Positions 46,088-55,559 of a DNA stretch of 64,000 bases are shown here, one piece after another (within the stretch, counting starts at the first letter, position 1; the number at the start of each line of letters is the position of its first letter). Origin of the DNA: Rivibacter sp049446155 (lineage in GTDB: Bacteria > Pseudomonadota > Gammaproteobacteria > Burkholderiales > Burkholderiaceae_C); the NCBI RefSeq assembly GCF_049446155.1, contig NZ_JBMSEE010000001.1, positions 558,001-622,000 of the forward strand, in the 5' to 3' direction. The notes beneath the pieces are model-generated. The model did not search any database. It was not told the origin of the DNA and worked only from the letters and a program-made list of their open reading frames with translations. The translations under genes and the position numbers were made by a program.

Positions 46088-47488
46088 ATGGGTCATTCGC
46101 TTCGGCGCCACCTGCTGGCGTGGATCATCGGACCGATCGCGCTGTTCGTGCTGTTCGACACCTGGAGCCTGTACCGCAGCGCGCTGCGCTCGATCAACAC
46201 GGCCTACGACCGCTCGCTGCTCGCGTCGGCGCGCTCGATCGGCGAGCTGCTGCGGCTGCAGAACGGCAAGCTCCAGGTCGAGGTGCCCTACACCGCGCTG
46301 GAGATCTTCGACGCCGGCCCGACCGGGCGCATGGTGTATCGCGTCAGCGGCTTCGACGGCGAGTTCGTCGCCGGCTACGAGGACTTGCCGCGCTACACCG
46401 GCACGCTGCCGCAGCGCAGCGACTACCCGGCCCTGGTCGACTTCTACGACGCGCTCTACCAGGGCCAGCCGGTGCGCATGGCCGCGCTCTACCAGCCGGT
46501 GTCCGGCCAGGACGCGCGCGGCGTGGTGCTGATCCAGGTCGCCGAGACGCTCGACGTGCGCGAGCAGCTTGCGCGCGAGATCCTGTTCGACACGCTGGCG
46601 CGCCAGGCCCTGCTGATCGCGGTGGTGACCGGCGTCACGCTGGTCGTCGTGACGCGCGCGCTGCGACCGGTGCAGACGCTGCGCCGCGAGCTGGCCGTGC
46701 GCAACGACCGCGATCTCTCGCCGCTCGCGACGCCCGGACTGCCGAGCGAGCTGCAGCCGGTGGTCGGCGCGGTCAACGAGCTGATGCAAAGGCTGGCGCG
46801 CATGATCGTTCAGCAAAAGCAGTTCATCCGCGACGCCTCGCACCAGCTGCGCACGCCGCTCGCGGTGCTCAAGACCCAGGCGCAGAACGGCCTGCGCGGC
46901 CATGCCGACGCGCAGGCCACGCTGGCCGAGATGCACGGCACGGTGGACCGCGCGATCCGGCTCGCGAACCAGATGCTTGCGGTGGCCAAGGTCGAGCAGG
47001 TGCACCGCGAGTCGCCGCCGCAGGCGGTGGACCTGACCGAAGTGGCGCGCGAGGTCGCGCTCGACCTCGCGCCGCTGATCGCCGATCGCGAGATCGCCTT
47101 CGAGCTCGTCGCGCCCGAGACGCCGCTGCCGGTGACCGGCCACGCCTGGACGCTGCGCGAGATGGTCCGCAACCTGCTGCACAACGCCATCCGCGAGACG
47201 CCGCGCGGCGCGCCGCTTCAGCTGCTGCTCGAGCGCGACGGCGCGCTGGCGCGGCTGGTCGTGCGCGACAGCGGGCCGGGCATTGCGCCTTCGATGCGCG
47301 AGCGGCTGTTCGAGCCTTTCCACACCGGCCACCCCACCACCGGCAGCGGCCTGGGCCTTTCGATCTGCCGCGAGGTCTGCGAGCGCCTGGGCGGGCGCAT
47401 CGAGCTGCTCGACCGGCTCGAAGCCGGCCGCGTCGCCGGCCTCGACGCCGTGGTGCACCTGCCGCTCGCGCCACAATCCGGGGCGTGA
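46088..47488 (+). CDS. tctE: Sensor histidine kinase TctE
   Basis: A 466-residue membrane kinase. Helices lie at about 9-28 and 172-192 and flank a periplasmic 2CSK_N-type sensor domain (about 30-165), as in TctE. The cytoplasmic part has HisKA with His252 (DASHQLRTPLAV) and an HATPase domain (NLLHNAIRETP, VVRDSGPGIAP, GSGLGLSICREV). TctE proteins sense tricarboxylates such as citrate, but the ligand here is inferred only from the transporter context. Its TGA overlaps the GTG of hslR. A TTG two codons upstream is an alternative start. Confidence 0.93.
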   Translation: MGHSLRRHLLAWIIGPIALFVLFDTWSLYRSALRSINTAYDRSLLASARSIGELLRLQNGKLQVEVPYTALEIFDAGPTGRMVYRVSGFDGEFVAGYEDLPRYTGTLPQRSDYPALVDFYDALYQGQPVRMAALYQPVSGQDARGVVLIQVAETLDVREQLAREILFDTLARQALLIAVVTGVTLVVVTRALRPVQTLRRELAVRNDRDLSPLATPGLPSELQPVVGAVNELMQRLARMIVQQKQFIRDASHQLRTPLAVLKTQAQNGLRGHADAQATLAEMHGTVDRAIRLANQMLAVAKVEQVHRESPPQAVDLTEVAREVALDLAPLIADREIAFELVAPETPLPVTGHAWTLREMVRNLLHNAIRETPRGAPLQLLLERDGALARLVVRDSGPGIAPSMRERLFEPFHTGHPTTGSGLGLSICREVCERLGGRIELLDRLEAGRVAGLDAVVHLPLAPQSGA

Positions 47489-47907
47489 CAACGAACGACT
47501 CCGGCGTGCGGCTCGACAAGTGGTTGTGGGCGGCGCGCTTCTTCAAGACGCGCAGCCTGGCGGCCGAGGAAATCGCGAAGCACCGGGTGCAGGTCAACGG
47601 GCAGGTGGCCAAGGCCTCGCGCGAGCTGAAGCCGGGCGACGAGGTGGTTCTGCGCCAGGGCCAGGAGCCGCGCACGGTGATCGTGCGGGCCTTGAGCCAT
47701 GTGCGCGGCCCGGCGCCGGTCGCGCAGCAGCTCTACGAGGAAACGCCCGAAAGCCTGGCCGCGCGCGAGGCGCAGGCGCAGCGCCGCCGCCTCGCGCCCG
47801 AACCGGCGGCAACCATCGAGCAAGGCCGCCCGACCAAGCGCGACCGCCGCCAGCTCGCCGACTGGCAGCGCTGGAGCGCCTCGATCGGGCCCGACGACGA
47901 AGGCTGA
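47485..47907 (+). CDS. hslR: S4-domain heat-shock RNA-binding protein, Hsp15-like
   Basis: This 140-residue protein has an S4 RNA-binding domain at the start (VRLDKWLWAARFFKTRSLAAEEI in part, then VQVNGQVAKASRELKPGDEV). Hsp15 rescues stalled 50S subunits carrying nascent chains. The C-terminal half is basic and Ala/Arg-rich (EAQAQRRRL). The start is a GTG that overlaps the tctE stop (GTGA), so hslR is tied to the tct sensor unit although it functionally belongs with the chaperones that follow. Confidence 0.93.
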   Translation: MTTNDSGVRLDKWLWAARFFKTRSLAAEEIAKHRVQVNGQVAKASRELKPGDEVVLRQGQEPRTVIVRALSHVRGPAPVAQQLYEETPESLAAREAQAQRRRLAPEPAATIEQGRPTKRDRRQLADWQRWSASIGPDDEG

Positions 47908-47938
47908 GAACACGCCTTGCCCGCAGGCCCTGCCAGCT

Positions 47939-47959
47939 CCGGCGGCCGCGCGCCGCCGG
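47939..47959. terminator. Hairpin between hslR and the grpE promoter
   Basis: CCGGCGGC (47939-47946) and GCCGCCGG (47952-47959) pair perfectly around CGCGC. No T-tract follows, so termination may be partial or Rho-assisted. It separates the tctDE-hslR transcript from the sigma-32 promoter that starts 17 bases later. Confidence 0.5.
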
Positions 47960-47975
47960 CCGGCGACAATCCCCT

Positions 47976-48001
47976 CTTGAAATTGCGGTCACCGGCCCCA
48001 G
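47976..48001 (+). promoter_or_regulatory. Sigma-32 heat-shock promoter of grpE-dnaK-dnaJ
   Basis: CTTGAAA (47976-47982), a 13-base spacer and CCCCAG (47996-48001) match the sigma-32 consensus CTTGAAA-N13-17-CCCCAT in all but the last base. It lies 35 bases before the grpE ATG. No CIRCE (HrcA) inverted repeat is visible. Confidence 0.85.
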
Positions 48002-48036
48002 GTGCTCACGCGAAGCGCCAGAAAGCCCCGAGAGAC

Positions 48037-48561
48037 ATGGAAAAACCTGAAGAGAATCAACCGCTTAACGACCAGATCGAGCCGACGCTCGGCCCCGAGA
48101 CGCCCGTCATCGACCCGCGCATCGCGGAACTGGAAGCCAAGCAGGCCGAACTGTCCGACGCCTACCTGCGCGCCAAGGCCGAGGCCGAGAACGTGCGCCG
48201 TCGGGCCGACGAGGAGATGAGCAAGGCGCGCAAGTTCGCGGTCGAGTCGTTCGCCGAGAGCCTGTTGCCGGTCAAGGACAGCCTGGAAGCGGCGCTGGCG
48301 ATCGAGAACGCCACTCCCGAGCAGCTGCGCGAAGGCACCCACGCCACGCTGCGCCAGCTGGTCGCCGTGCTCGAGCGCAACAAGGTGCTCGAGATCGCGC
48401 CTGCCGCGGGAGCCAAGTTCGACCCGCACCAGCACCAGGCGATCTCGGTGGTGCCGGCCGACCAGGAGGCCAACACCGTCGTCGCGGTGCTGCAAAAGGG
48501 CTACCTGATCGCCGAGCGCGTGCTGCGCCCGGCGCTCGTCACCGTGGCGGCGCCGAAGTAA
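48037..48561 (+). CDS. grpE: Nucleotide exchange factor GrpE
   Basis: This 174-residue DnaK co-chaperone exchanges ADP for ATP. A charged, disordered N-terminus (1-30) leads to a long coiled coil (IAELEAKQAELSDAYLRAKAEAENVRRRAD region) and then the beta-wing with FDPHQHQAISVVP and the C-terminal signature VLQKGYLIAERVLRPALV. The ATG at 48037 is set by the heat-shock promoter and the family N-terminus. The dnaK gene follows after 85 bases. Confidence 0.96.
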   Translation: MEKPEENQPLNDQIEPTLGPETPVIDPRIAELEAKQAELSDAYLRAKAEAENVRRRADEEMSKARKFAVESFAESLLPVKDSLEAALAIENATPEQLREGTHATLRQLVAVLERNKVLEIAPAAGAKFDPHQHQAISVVPADQEANTVVAVLQKGYLIAERVLRPALVTVAAPK

Positions 48562-48581
48562 AGAAACCACAGGCCGGCGCC

Positions 48582-48607
48582 CTTGAAAGCCGGCGAGTTA
48601 TCCACAA
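48582..48607 (+). promoter_or_regulatory. Possible second sigma-32-like promoter before dnaK
   Basis: CTTGAAA (48582-48588), a 13-base spacer and CCACAA (48602-48607) give a perfect -35 but a poor -10. The -35 sits in the loop of a GCCGGC-N10-GCCGGC dyad. It could give extra DnaK synthesis during heat shock, but chance is possible. Confidence 0.4.
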
Positions 48608-48646
48608 CTCGAACACCAGCGAACACCGCATTCAGGAGAGCACAAG

Positions 48647-50587
<1,941 letters not shown>

Positions 50588-50641
50588 TCGAGGAACGCCG
50601 TCCAGGCAGGGATGCGGTGACGCGCCCGTTCTCGCAGCACA

Positions 50642-50670
50642 CCCCCGCGCGCGCCCGCCGCTCGCGGGGG
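50642..50670 (+). promoter_or_regulatory. Intercistronic hairpin between dnaK and dnaJ
   Basis: CCCCCGCG (50642-50649) and CGCGGGGG (50663-50670) pair, followed by CTTGCTCGTTC, a weakly T-rich tail. It lies in a 143-base gap and probably reduces read-through so that less DnaJ than DnaK is made. Confidence 0.6.
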
Positions 50671-50730
50671 CTTGCTCGTTCAGACCGCCGCGCAAGCGCG
50701 CCCGCATCCATCGCCTGAAGGCCCGACAAC

Positions 50731-51873
50731 ATGGCAAAGCGCGATTACTACGAAGTCCTCGGCATCGCGAAGAACGCATCCGAGGACGACATCAAGAAGG
50801 CCTACCGCAAGCTGGCCATGAAGCACCACCCCGATCGCAACCAGGGCGACGGGGCCAAGGTGGCCGAAGAGAAGTTCAAGGAGGCCAAGGAGGCCTACGA
50901 GATCCTCTCCGACGCCGGCAAGCGCAGCGCCTACGACCAGTACGGCCACGCGGGCGTGGACCCCAACGCTGGCGGCTTCCGTCCGGGCGGGCCGGGCGCC
51001 GAAGGCTTCGGTGGCTTCGCCGAGGCCTTCGGGGACATCTTCGGCGACATCTTCGGCCAGGGCGGGCGGCGCAGCGGCGGCCCGCAGGTCTACCGCGGCG
51101 GCGATCTCAGCTACCAGATGGAGATCACGCTCGAGGAGGCAGCGCTCGGCAAGGAAACGCAGATCCGCATCCCGAGCTGGGAGAACTGCGCCACGTGCAG
51201 CGGCAGCGGCGCCAAGCCGGGCACCAGCGCCAAGCCCTGCCCGACCTGCCACGGCTCGGGCACCGTGCACCTGCGCCAGGGCTTCTTCTCGATCCAGCAG
51301 ACCTGCCCGCACTGCCACGGCAGCGGCAAGATCATTCCCGAGCCCTGCCCCACCTGCAACGGCGCCGGCCGCACCAAGAAGCAGAAGACGCTCGAGGTGA
51401 AGATCCCTGCCGGCATCGGCGAGGGCATGCGGATCCGATCGGCCGGCAACGGTGAACCGGGCACCAACGGCGGTCCGCCGGGCGATCTCTACATCGAGAT
51501 CCGCATCAAGCCGCACGACATCTTCGAGCGCGATGGCGACGACCTGCACTGCTCGGTGCCGGTGAGCTTTGCGACCGCGGCGCTGGGCGGCGCGATCGAG
51601 GTGCCCACGCTGGCCGGCAAGGCCGAGATCGAGCTGCCCGAAGGCACGCAGCACGGCAAGACCTTCCGTCTGCGCGGCAAGGGCATCAAGGGCGTGCGGG
51701 CGAGCTATCCCGGCGACCTGTACTGCCACATCACGATCGAGACGCCGGTCAAGCTCACCGAGTACCAGCGCAAGCTGCTGCGCGAGCTCGACGAGTCGCT
51801 GCAAAAGGGCGGCGACAAGCACTCGCCGAACGCCAAGACCTGGGCCGACCGGGTCAAGGACTTGTTCAAGTAA
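50731..51873 (+). CDS. dnaJ: Chaperone DnaJ (Hsp40)
   Basis: A 380-residue class A J-protein. The J-domain (1-70) contains the HPD tripeptide in KHHPDRN. A Gly/Phe-rich linker follows (about 75-110). The zinc domain has four CxxCxGxG-type repeats (CATCSGSG, CPTCHGSG, CPHCHGSG, CPTCNGAG), and two C-terminal substrate-binding domains complete it. It stimulates DnaK ATP hydrolysis and delivers substrates. Two hairpins without T-tracts (51897-51914 and 51932-51948) follow the gene and may end transcription. Confidence 0.98.
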   Translation: MAKRDYYEVLGIAKNASEDDIKKAYRKLAMKHHPDRNQGDGAKVAEEKFKEAKEAYEILSDAGKRSAYDQYGHAGVDPNAGGFRPGGPGAEGFGGFAEAFGDIFGDIFGQGGRRSGGPQVYRGGDLSYQMEITLEEAALGKETQIRIPSWENCATCSGSGAKPGTSAKPCPTCHGSGTVHLRQGFFSIQQTCPHCHGSGKIIPEPCPTCNGAGRTKKQKTLEVKIPAGIGEGMRIRSAGNGEPGTNGGPPGDLYIEIRIKPHDIFERDGDDLHCSVPVSFATAALGGAIEVPTLAGKAEIELPEGTQHGKTFRLRGKGIKGVRASYPGDLYCHITIETPVKLTEYQRKLLRELDESLQKGGDKHSPNAKTWADRVKDLFK

Positions 51874-51896
51874 GACGACGGCCGCGGCGCGCGGTC

Positions 51897-51948
51897 GGCC
51901 CGGCCCGCCGGGCCCGGCCCGCCGCCCGGCCGCCTCCTTAATGGAGGC
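51897..51948 (+). terminator. Paired hairpins after dnaJ
   Basis: GGCCCGG-CCCG-CCGGGCC (51897-51914) and GCCTCC-TTAAT-GGAGGC (51932-51948) are perfect stems of seven and six base pairs. Neither has a T-tract, so intrinsic termination is uncertain. The region contains nothing else before the next ATG at 51976. Confidence 0.5.
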
Positions 51949-51975
51949 CTAAGCCTCGCCGGCCACGATCGCCGG

Positions 51976-53679
51976 ATGGCAATCTCGTCGACGGCGGTCC
52001 CCGCGGACCGCGCGCCGGACGCCGCGCAGCGCGACTGGCACCCCATCACCCTCGTCTTCCTGGCCGGCCTGTGGATCGCGGCCGCCGCGAACTGGCCGCT
52101 GTGGCGCGCGCTCGCCGCGCTGCCGGAGATGCATGGCCTGCGCTTCGCGGTGTTCGGCGCGTCGATGTTCGTCGCCGTCGCGGCGCTGACCGCGCTGGTG
52201 CTGCTGCCGCTGTCGTCGCGCCGCGTCCTGCGCCCGGCGATCACGCTGTTCCTGCTCGCCGCCGCGTTCGGCGCGTACTTCATGTCCAGCTACGGCGTCG
52301 TCATCGATCCGACGATGATGGTCAACGTGCTACAGACCGACGTCCGCGAGACGCGAGACCTGTTGAGCCTGCGCATGGCGCTCACCGTCGTTGCAGTGGG
52401 CGTGCTGCCGGCGCTGTGGCTGTGGCGCCAGCCGCTGCGCGCACCGACCGGGCGCTGGCCCTCCCGCGTGCTGGTGCGCATGATCGCGGCAGCCGCCCTG
52501 CTGGCGGCGATCGTCGGGCTGGGGTATGCGAACTTCCAGACGCTGTCGAGCACGACGCGCAACCACAAGGAGCTGCGCTACCTGATCAATCCGCTCAACA
52601 GCGTCTATGCGCTCGGCCGCATTGCATTCGCGGCCCAGGCCCGCCCGGCCGGGCCGCCGCAGCCGATCGGGCTCGACGCGCGCCTGCTCGCCGCGCCGCC
52701 CGGCGCCAAGCCGCCGCTGGTGCTGCTGGTGGTGGGCGAGACCGCGCGCGCCGACCACTTCGCGCTCAACGGCTACGAGCGGCCGACCAACCCCGAGCTG
52801 TCGCGCATCGAGGGCTTGGTGAGCTTCCGGCAGGTGCGCTCGTGCGGCACCAGCACCGCGGCCTCGCTGCCTTGCATGTTCTCGCCGCTCGGGCGCCAAG
52901 CCTTCCTCGACCGCCAGCAGGACAGCGAGAACCTGGTCGACCTGCTGCAGCGCGCCGGGCTGGCCGTGCTGTGGCTGGACAACCAATCCGGCTGCAAGGG
53001 CCTGTGCGAGCGCGTGCCGCATGCCTCGACCGCGCAGCCGGCGCCGGGCCAGTTCAGCGCGCCGGGCGCGCTGTGCCACGGCGGCGAGTGCCTCGACGAG
53101 GCGCTGCTGTACGACCTCGACGCGCGCATCGCCGCACTCGACGCGCAGCGCCGCGCGCGCGGCGTCGTGGTCGTGCTGCACCAGATGGGCAGCCACGGGC
53201 CGGCCTATGCGTCGCGCTCGCCCGCCGAACGCAAGCCGTTCGCGCCGGAGTGCACGAGCAACGTGCTGCAGGACTGCGCCAGCGACGCGCTGGTCAATGC
53301 CTACGACAACTCGATCGTCTACACCGACCATGTGCTGTCGCAGGCGGTCGCCTGGCTGGCCGCGCGCAACGACGCCTGGTCGACCGCGATGCTCTACGTT
53401 TCCGACCACGGCGAGTCGCTGGGCGAGAACGGCCTGTACCTGCACGGCGTGCCCTACGCGATCGCGCCGCAGGCGCAGACCCATGTGCCGATGCTGCTGT
53501 GGCTGGGCAGCGGCGCAAAGCGCGCGCTCGGCGTCGACGGCAGCTGCCTCGAGCGCCTGCGCGACGCGCCGCTGAGCCACGACAACCTGTTCCACACCAC
53601 GCTGGGCCTGGCCGGCGTGCGTGCCAGCGAATACCGGAGCGAGCTCGATGCCATTGCCAACTGCCGCACTGCCGGCTGA
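51976..53679 (+). CDS. EptA/MCR-family lipid A phosphoethanolamine transferase
   Basis: A 567-residue inner-membrane protein with five N-terminal helices and a periplasmic alkaline-phosphatase-fold domain. Metal and catalytic residues are visible: Glu in VVGETARADH, nucleophile Thr294 in CGTSTAASLPC (flanked by disulfide-type Cys290 and Cys300), and VSDHGESLGENGLYLHG with the Asp/His ligands. Other paired cysteines (SGCKGLC, ECTSNVLQDC) fit known disulfides. The family transfers phosphoethanolamine from phosphatidylethanolamine to lipid A, which lowers binding of cationic peptides. The context, next to a PAP2 gene and far from mobile elements, indicates a chromosomal, intrinsic gene. Confidence 0.94.
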   Translation: MAISSTAVPADRAPDAAQRDWHPITLVFLAGLWIAAAANWPLWRALAALPEMHGLRFAVFGASMFVAVAALTALVLLPLSSRRVLRPAITLFLLAAAFGAYFMSSYGVVIDPTMMVNVLQTDVRETRDLLSLRMALTVVAVGVLPALWLWRQPLRAPTGRWPSRVLVRMIAAAALLAAIVGLGYANFQTLSSTTRNHKELRYLINPLNSVYALGRIAFAAQARPAGPPQPIGLDARLLAAPPGAKPPLVLLVVGETARADHFALNGYERPTNPELSRIEGLVSFRQVRSCGTSTAASLPCMFSPLGRQAFLDRQQDSENLVDLLQRAGLAVLWLDNQSGCKGLCERVPHASTAQPAPGQFSAPGALCHGGECLDEALLYDLDARIAALDAQRRARGVVVVLHQMGSHGPAYASRSPAERKPFAPECTSNVLQDCASDALVNAYDNSIVYTDHVLSQAVAWLAARNDAWSTAMLYVSDHGESLGENGLYLHGVPYAIAPQAQTHVPMLLWLGSGAKRALGVDGSCLERLRDAPLSHDNLFHTTLGLAGVRASEYRSELDAIANCRTAG

Positions 53680-54412
53680 GCTGCCGACGGCAGCGGCCGT
53701 GCCGCGCTGGCGCACGGACCTGGCGATCGCCGCGGCCGGCCTCGTCGCGCTGCTGCTGTGGGACGCCAGCGGCTGGGACCTCGCGCTCGTGCGCCTGTTC
53801 GGCAACGGACATGGCTTTGCCTGGCGCGAGCACTGGCTGACCAGCGGCGTGCTCCACCGCGGCGGCTACTGGCTGAGCGTGCTGCTGTTCGTGTGGCTGC
53901 TGCTGAGCTGCTGGGGGCCGTGGCGCGCGCGCATGCTGGCCCCGCGCCAGCGCGCGCTGTGGTTCGCATCGACCGCCGTGTGCCTGGCGCTCATTCCGCT
54001 GCTCAAGCAGGCCAGCGCAACCAGTTGCCCATGGTCGCTGGCCGAGTTCGGCGGCGCGGCGCACTACGTCTCGCACTGGCGATTCGGCGTCGCCGACGGC
54101 GGCAGCGGGCACTGTTTCCCGTCGGGCCACGCCTCCGGCGCGCTGGCCTTCATGAGCGCCTGGTTCGCGTGGCGCGACGTGCGGCCGCTGCGCGCTCGCG
54201 CGATGCTGGCCAGCGTGCTCGTGCTGGGCAGCGTGTTCGGGCTCGCGCAGATGATGCGCGGCGCGCACTACGCGAGCCACACGCTGTGGACGGCCTGGAT
54301 CTGCTGGACGGTGTGCGCGGCGCTGCACCACGCCGCCTTTGGCCCGCGCATCGGCCTGCGCGCATCACTCAAAAAAGCTCCCGCTGCGGATCGTCCGGAC
54401 GCGGCGCGCTGA
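53648..54412 (+). CDS. PAP2-family membrane phosphatase
   Basis: A 254-residue protein with about six helices. The phosphatase motifs are LLKQASATSCPWSLAEFGG (motif 1, with CPW in place of RP), CFPSGHASG (motif 2) and RGAHYASHTLWTAW (motif 3 with catalytic histidine). This subgroup is usually annotated as a lipid phosphatase or LpxE-like enzyme. It starts inside the last 32 bases of the transferase gene and so is co-expressed with it. A joint role in lipid A or carrier-lipid phosphate handling is likely. A GTG at 53621 is an alternative start. Its end overlaps the convergent radical-SAM gene by 44 bases. Confidence 0.9.
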   Translation: MPLPTAALPAELPTAAAVPRWRTDLAIAAAGLVALLLWDASGWDLALVRLFGNGHGFAWREHWLTSGVLHRGGYWLSVLLFVWLLLSCWGPWRARMLAPRQRALWFASTAVCLALIPLLKQASATSCPWSLAEFGGAAHYVSHWRFGVADGGSGHCFPSGHASGALAFMSAWFAWRDVRPLRARAMLASVLVLGSVFGLAQMMRGAHYASHTLWTAWICWTVCAALHHAAFGPRIGLRASLKKAPAADRPDAAR

Positions 54413-55463
54413 AGTGCGCGCTCGACAGCGGCGGCGTCGAGCGCGCCAGCCCGTGCCGCGCCGCGGCCTTGTCGACACGCTGGCGGATCAGCTCGGCCCA
54501 CAGGCCGGCGCCGCGCATGCGCTGGCGGAAGTCGGCGTCGTAGTCCTTGCCGCCGCGCATGTCGTGCACGCGCGCAAGGATGCGCTCGGCGCGCTCGGGC
54601 ACATGGTCTTGCAGCCATTGCTTGAACAGCGGCGCCACCTCCCACGGCAGGCGCAGCACGGTGTAGTGCAGCGAAGTCGCGCCGGCCTCGGCGGCCGCTT
54701 CGGCGATGCGCTCGATCTCCGGCTCGTTGAGAAAGGGAATGATCGGCGCAACGTTCACGCCCACCGGCACGCCGGCGTCCGACAGGCGCTTCACGGCCTG
54801 CAGCCGCCGGTGCGGCGCGGCCGCGCGCGGCTCGAGCTTGCGCGCCAGCGCCGCGTCGAGCGAGGTGATGCTGACGAACACCAGCGCCTCGCCGCGCCGC
54901 GCGGCCGGTGCGATGAGATCGAGGTCACGCTCGATGCCGGCCGACTTGGTGACGATGGTGAACGGATGCCGGCAGGCGGTCAGCACCTGCAGGATCGCGC
55001 GCGTGAGACCGAGCCGGCGCTCGAGCGGCTGGTAGCAGTCGGTGGCCGAACCGAGGTTGATCGGCGTGGGCTGGTGGCCGGGCTTCGCGAGCTCGGCGCG
55101 CAGCCGCTCGGCGACGTTCATCTTCGCGACGATGCGCGTTTCGAAGTCGAGCCCCGGCGAGAGGTTGAGGTAGCTGTGCGTGGGCCGCGCGTAGCAGTAG
55201 CTGCAGCCGTGCTCGCAGCCGCGGTAGGGGTTGATGGCCTGGTCGAACGGGATGTCGGGCGAGTCGTTGCGCGAGATCACGCTGCGCGCCTGCTCCTGGA
55301 TGACCTGTGTCACGACCGGCACGGCCGCTTCCCGATCGGTGGCCTGGTCTTCGAGCGAACCCCAGCCGTCGTCCTCGGCCGCGCGCGCGAGCGACTCGAA
55401 GCGGTGTGCCAGCCGCTGCGGCGTGCCGCGGCCCTTGATCGGCGGTGGTGGTGGCAGGCTCAT
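54369..55463 (-). CDS. PA0069-type radical SAM protein
   Basis: A 364-residue radical S-adenosylmethionine enzyme. The 4Fe-4S motif is CEHGCSYCYARP (Cys-x3-Cys-x2-Cys), preceded by the family segment FDQAINPYRG. SVISRNDSPDIPF and NLGSATDCYQPLERRLGLTR support the SplB-related PA0069/Rv2578c group. The function of this group is not established, though a DNA-repair role has been suspected from its resemblance to spore photoproduct lyase. A perfect LexA box ends seven bases before the start codon, so it should be SOS-induced. The conserved KGRG near the N-terminus supports the chosen ATG. Confidence 0.93.
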   Translation of the reverse strand: MSLPPPPPIKGRGTPQRLAHRFESLARAAEDDGWGSLEDQATDREAAVPVVTQVIQEQARSVISRNDSPDIPFDQAINPYRGCEHGCSYCYARPTHSYLNLSPGLDFETRIVAKMNVAERLRAELAKPGHQPTPINLGSATDCYQPLERRLGLTRAILQVLTACRHPFTIVTKSAGIERDLDLIAPAARRGEALVFVSITSLDAALARKLEPRAAAPHRRLQAVKRLSDAGVPVGVNVAPIIPFLNEPEIERIAEAAAEAGATSLHYTVLRLPWEVAPLFKQWLQDHVPERAERILARVHDMRGGKDYDADFRQRMRGAGLWAELIRQRVDKAAARHGLARSTPPLSSAHFSAPRPDDPQRELF

Positions 55464-55470
55464 GGCGATA

Positions 55471-55486
55471 CTGTTTATTTATACAG
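55471..55486 (-). promoter_or_regulatory. LexA (SOS) box upstream of the radical-SAM gene
   Basis: CTGTTTATTTATACAG is a perfect CTGT-N8-ACAG operator with an AT-only centre and flanking TA/CA as in the consensus. On the minus strand it contains TATAAA (55483-55478), a plausible -10 box, so LexA binding would block the promoter. The predicted start lies only about seven bases before the ATG and no Shine-Dalgarno is seen, so the mRNA would be nearly leaderless. Confidence 0.88.
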
Positions 55487-55559
55487 CATCCGTGACCGCC
55501 TTGCCAGTTGCTGCGATGCTGGCGCTTCCCGTGGTCCGGGGCAGACCTGAGGACAGGCG

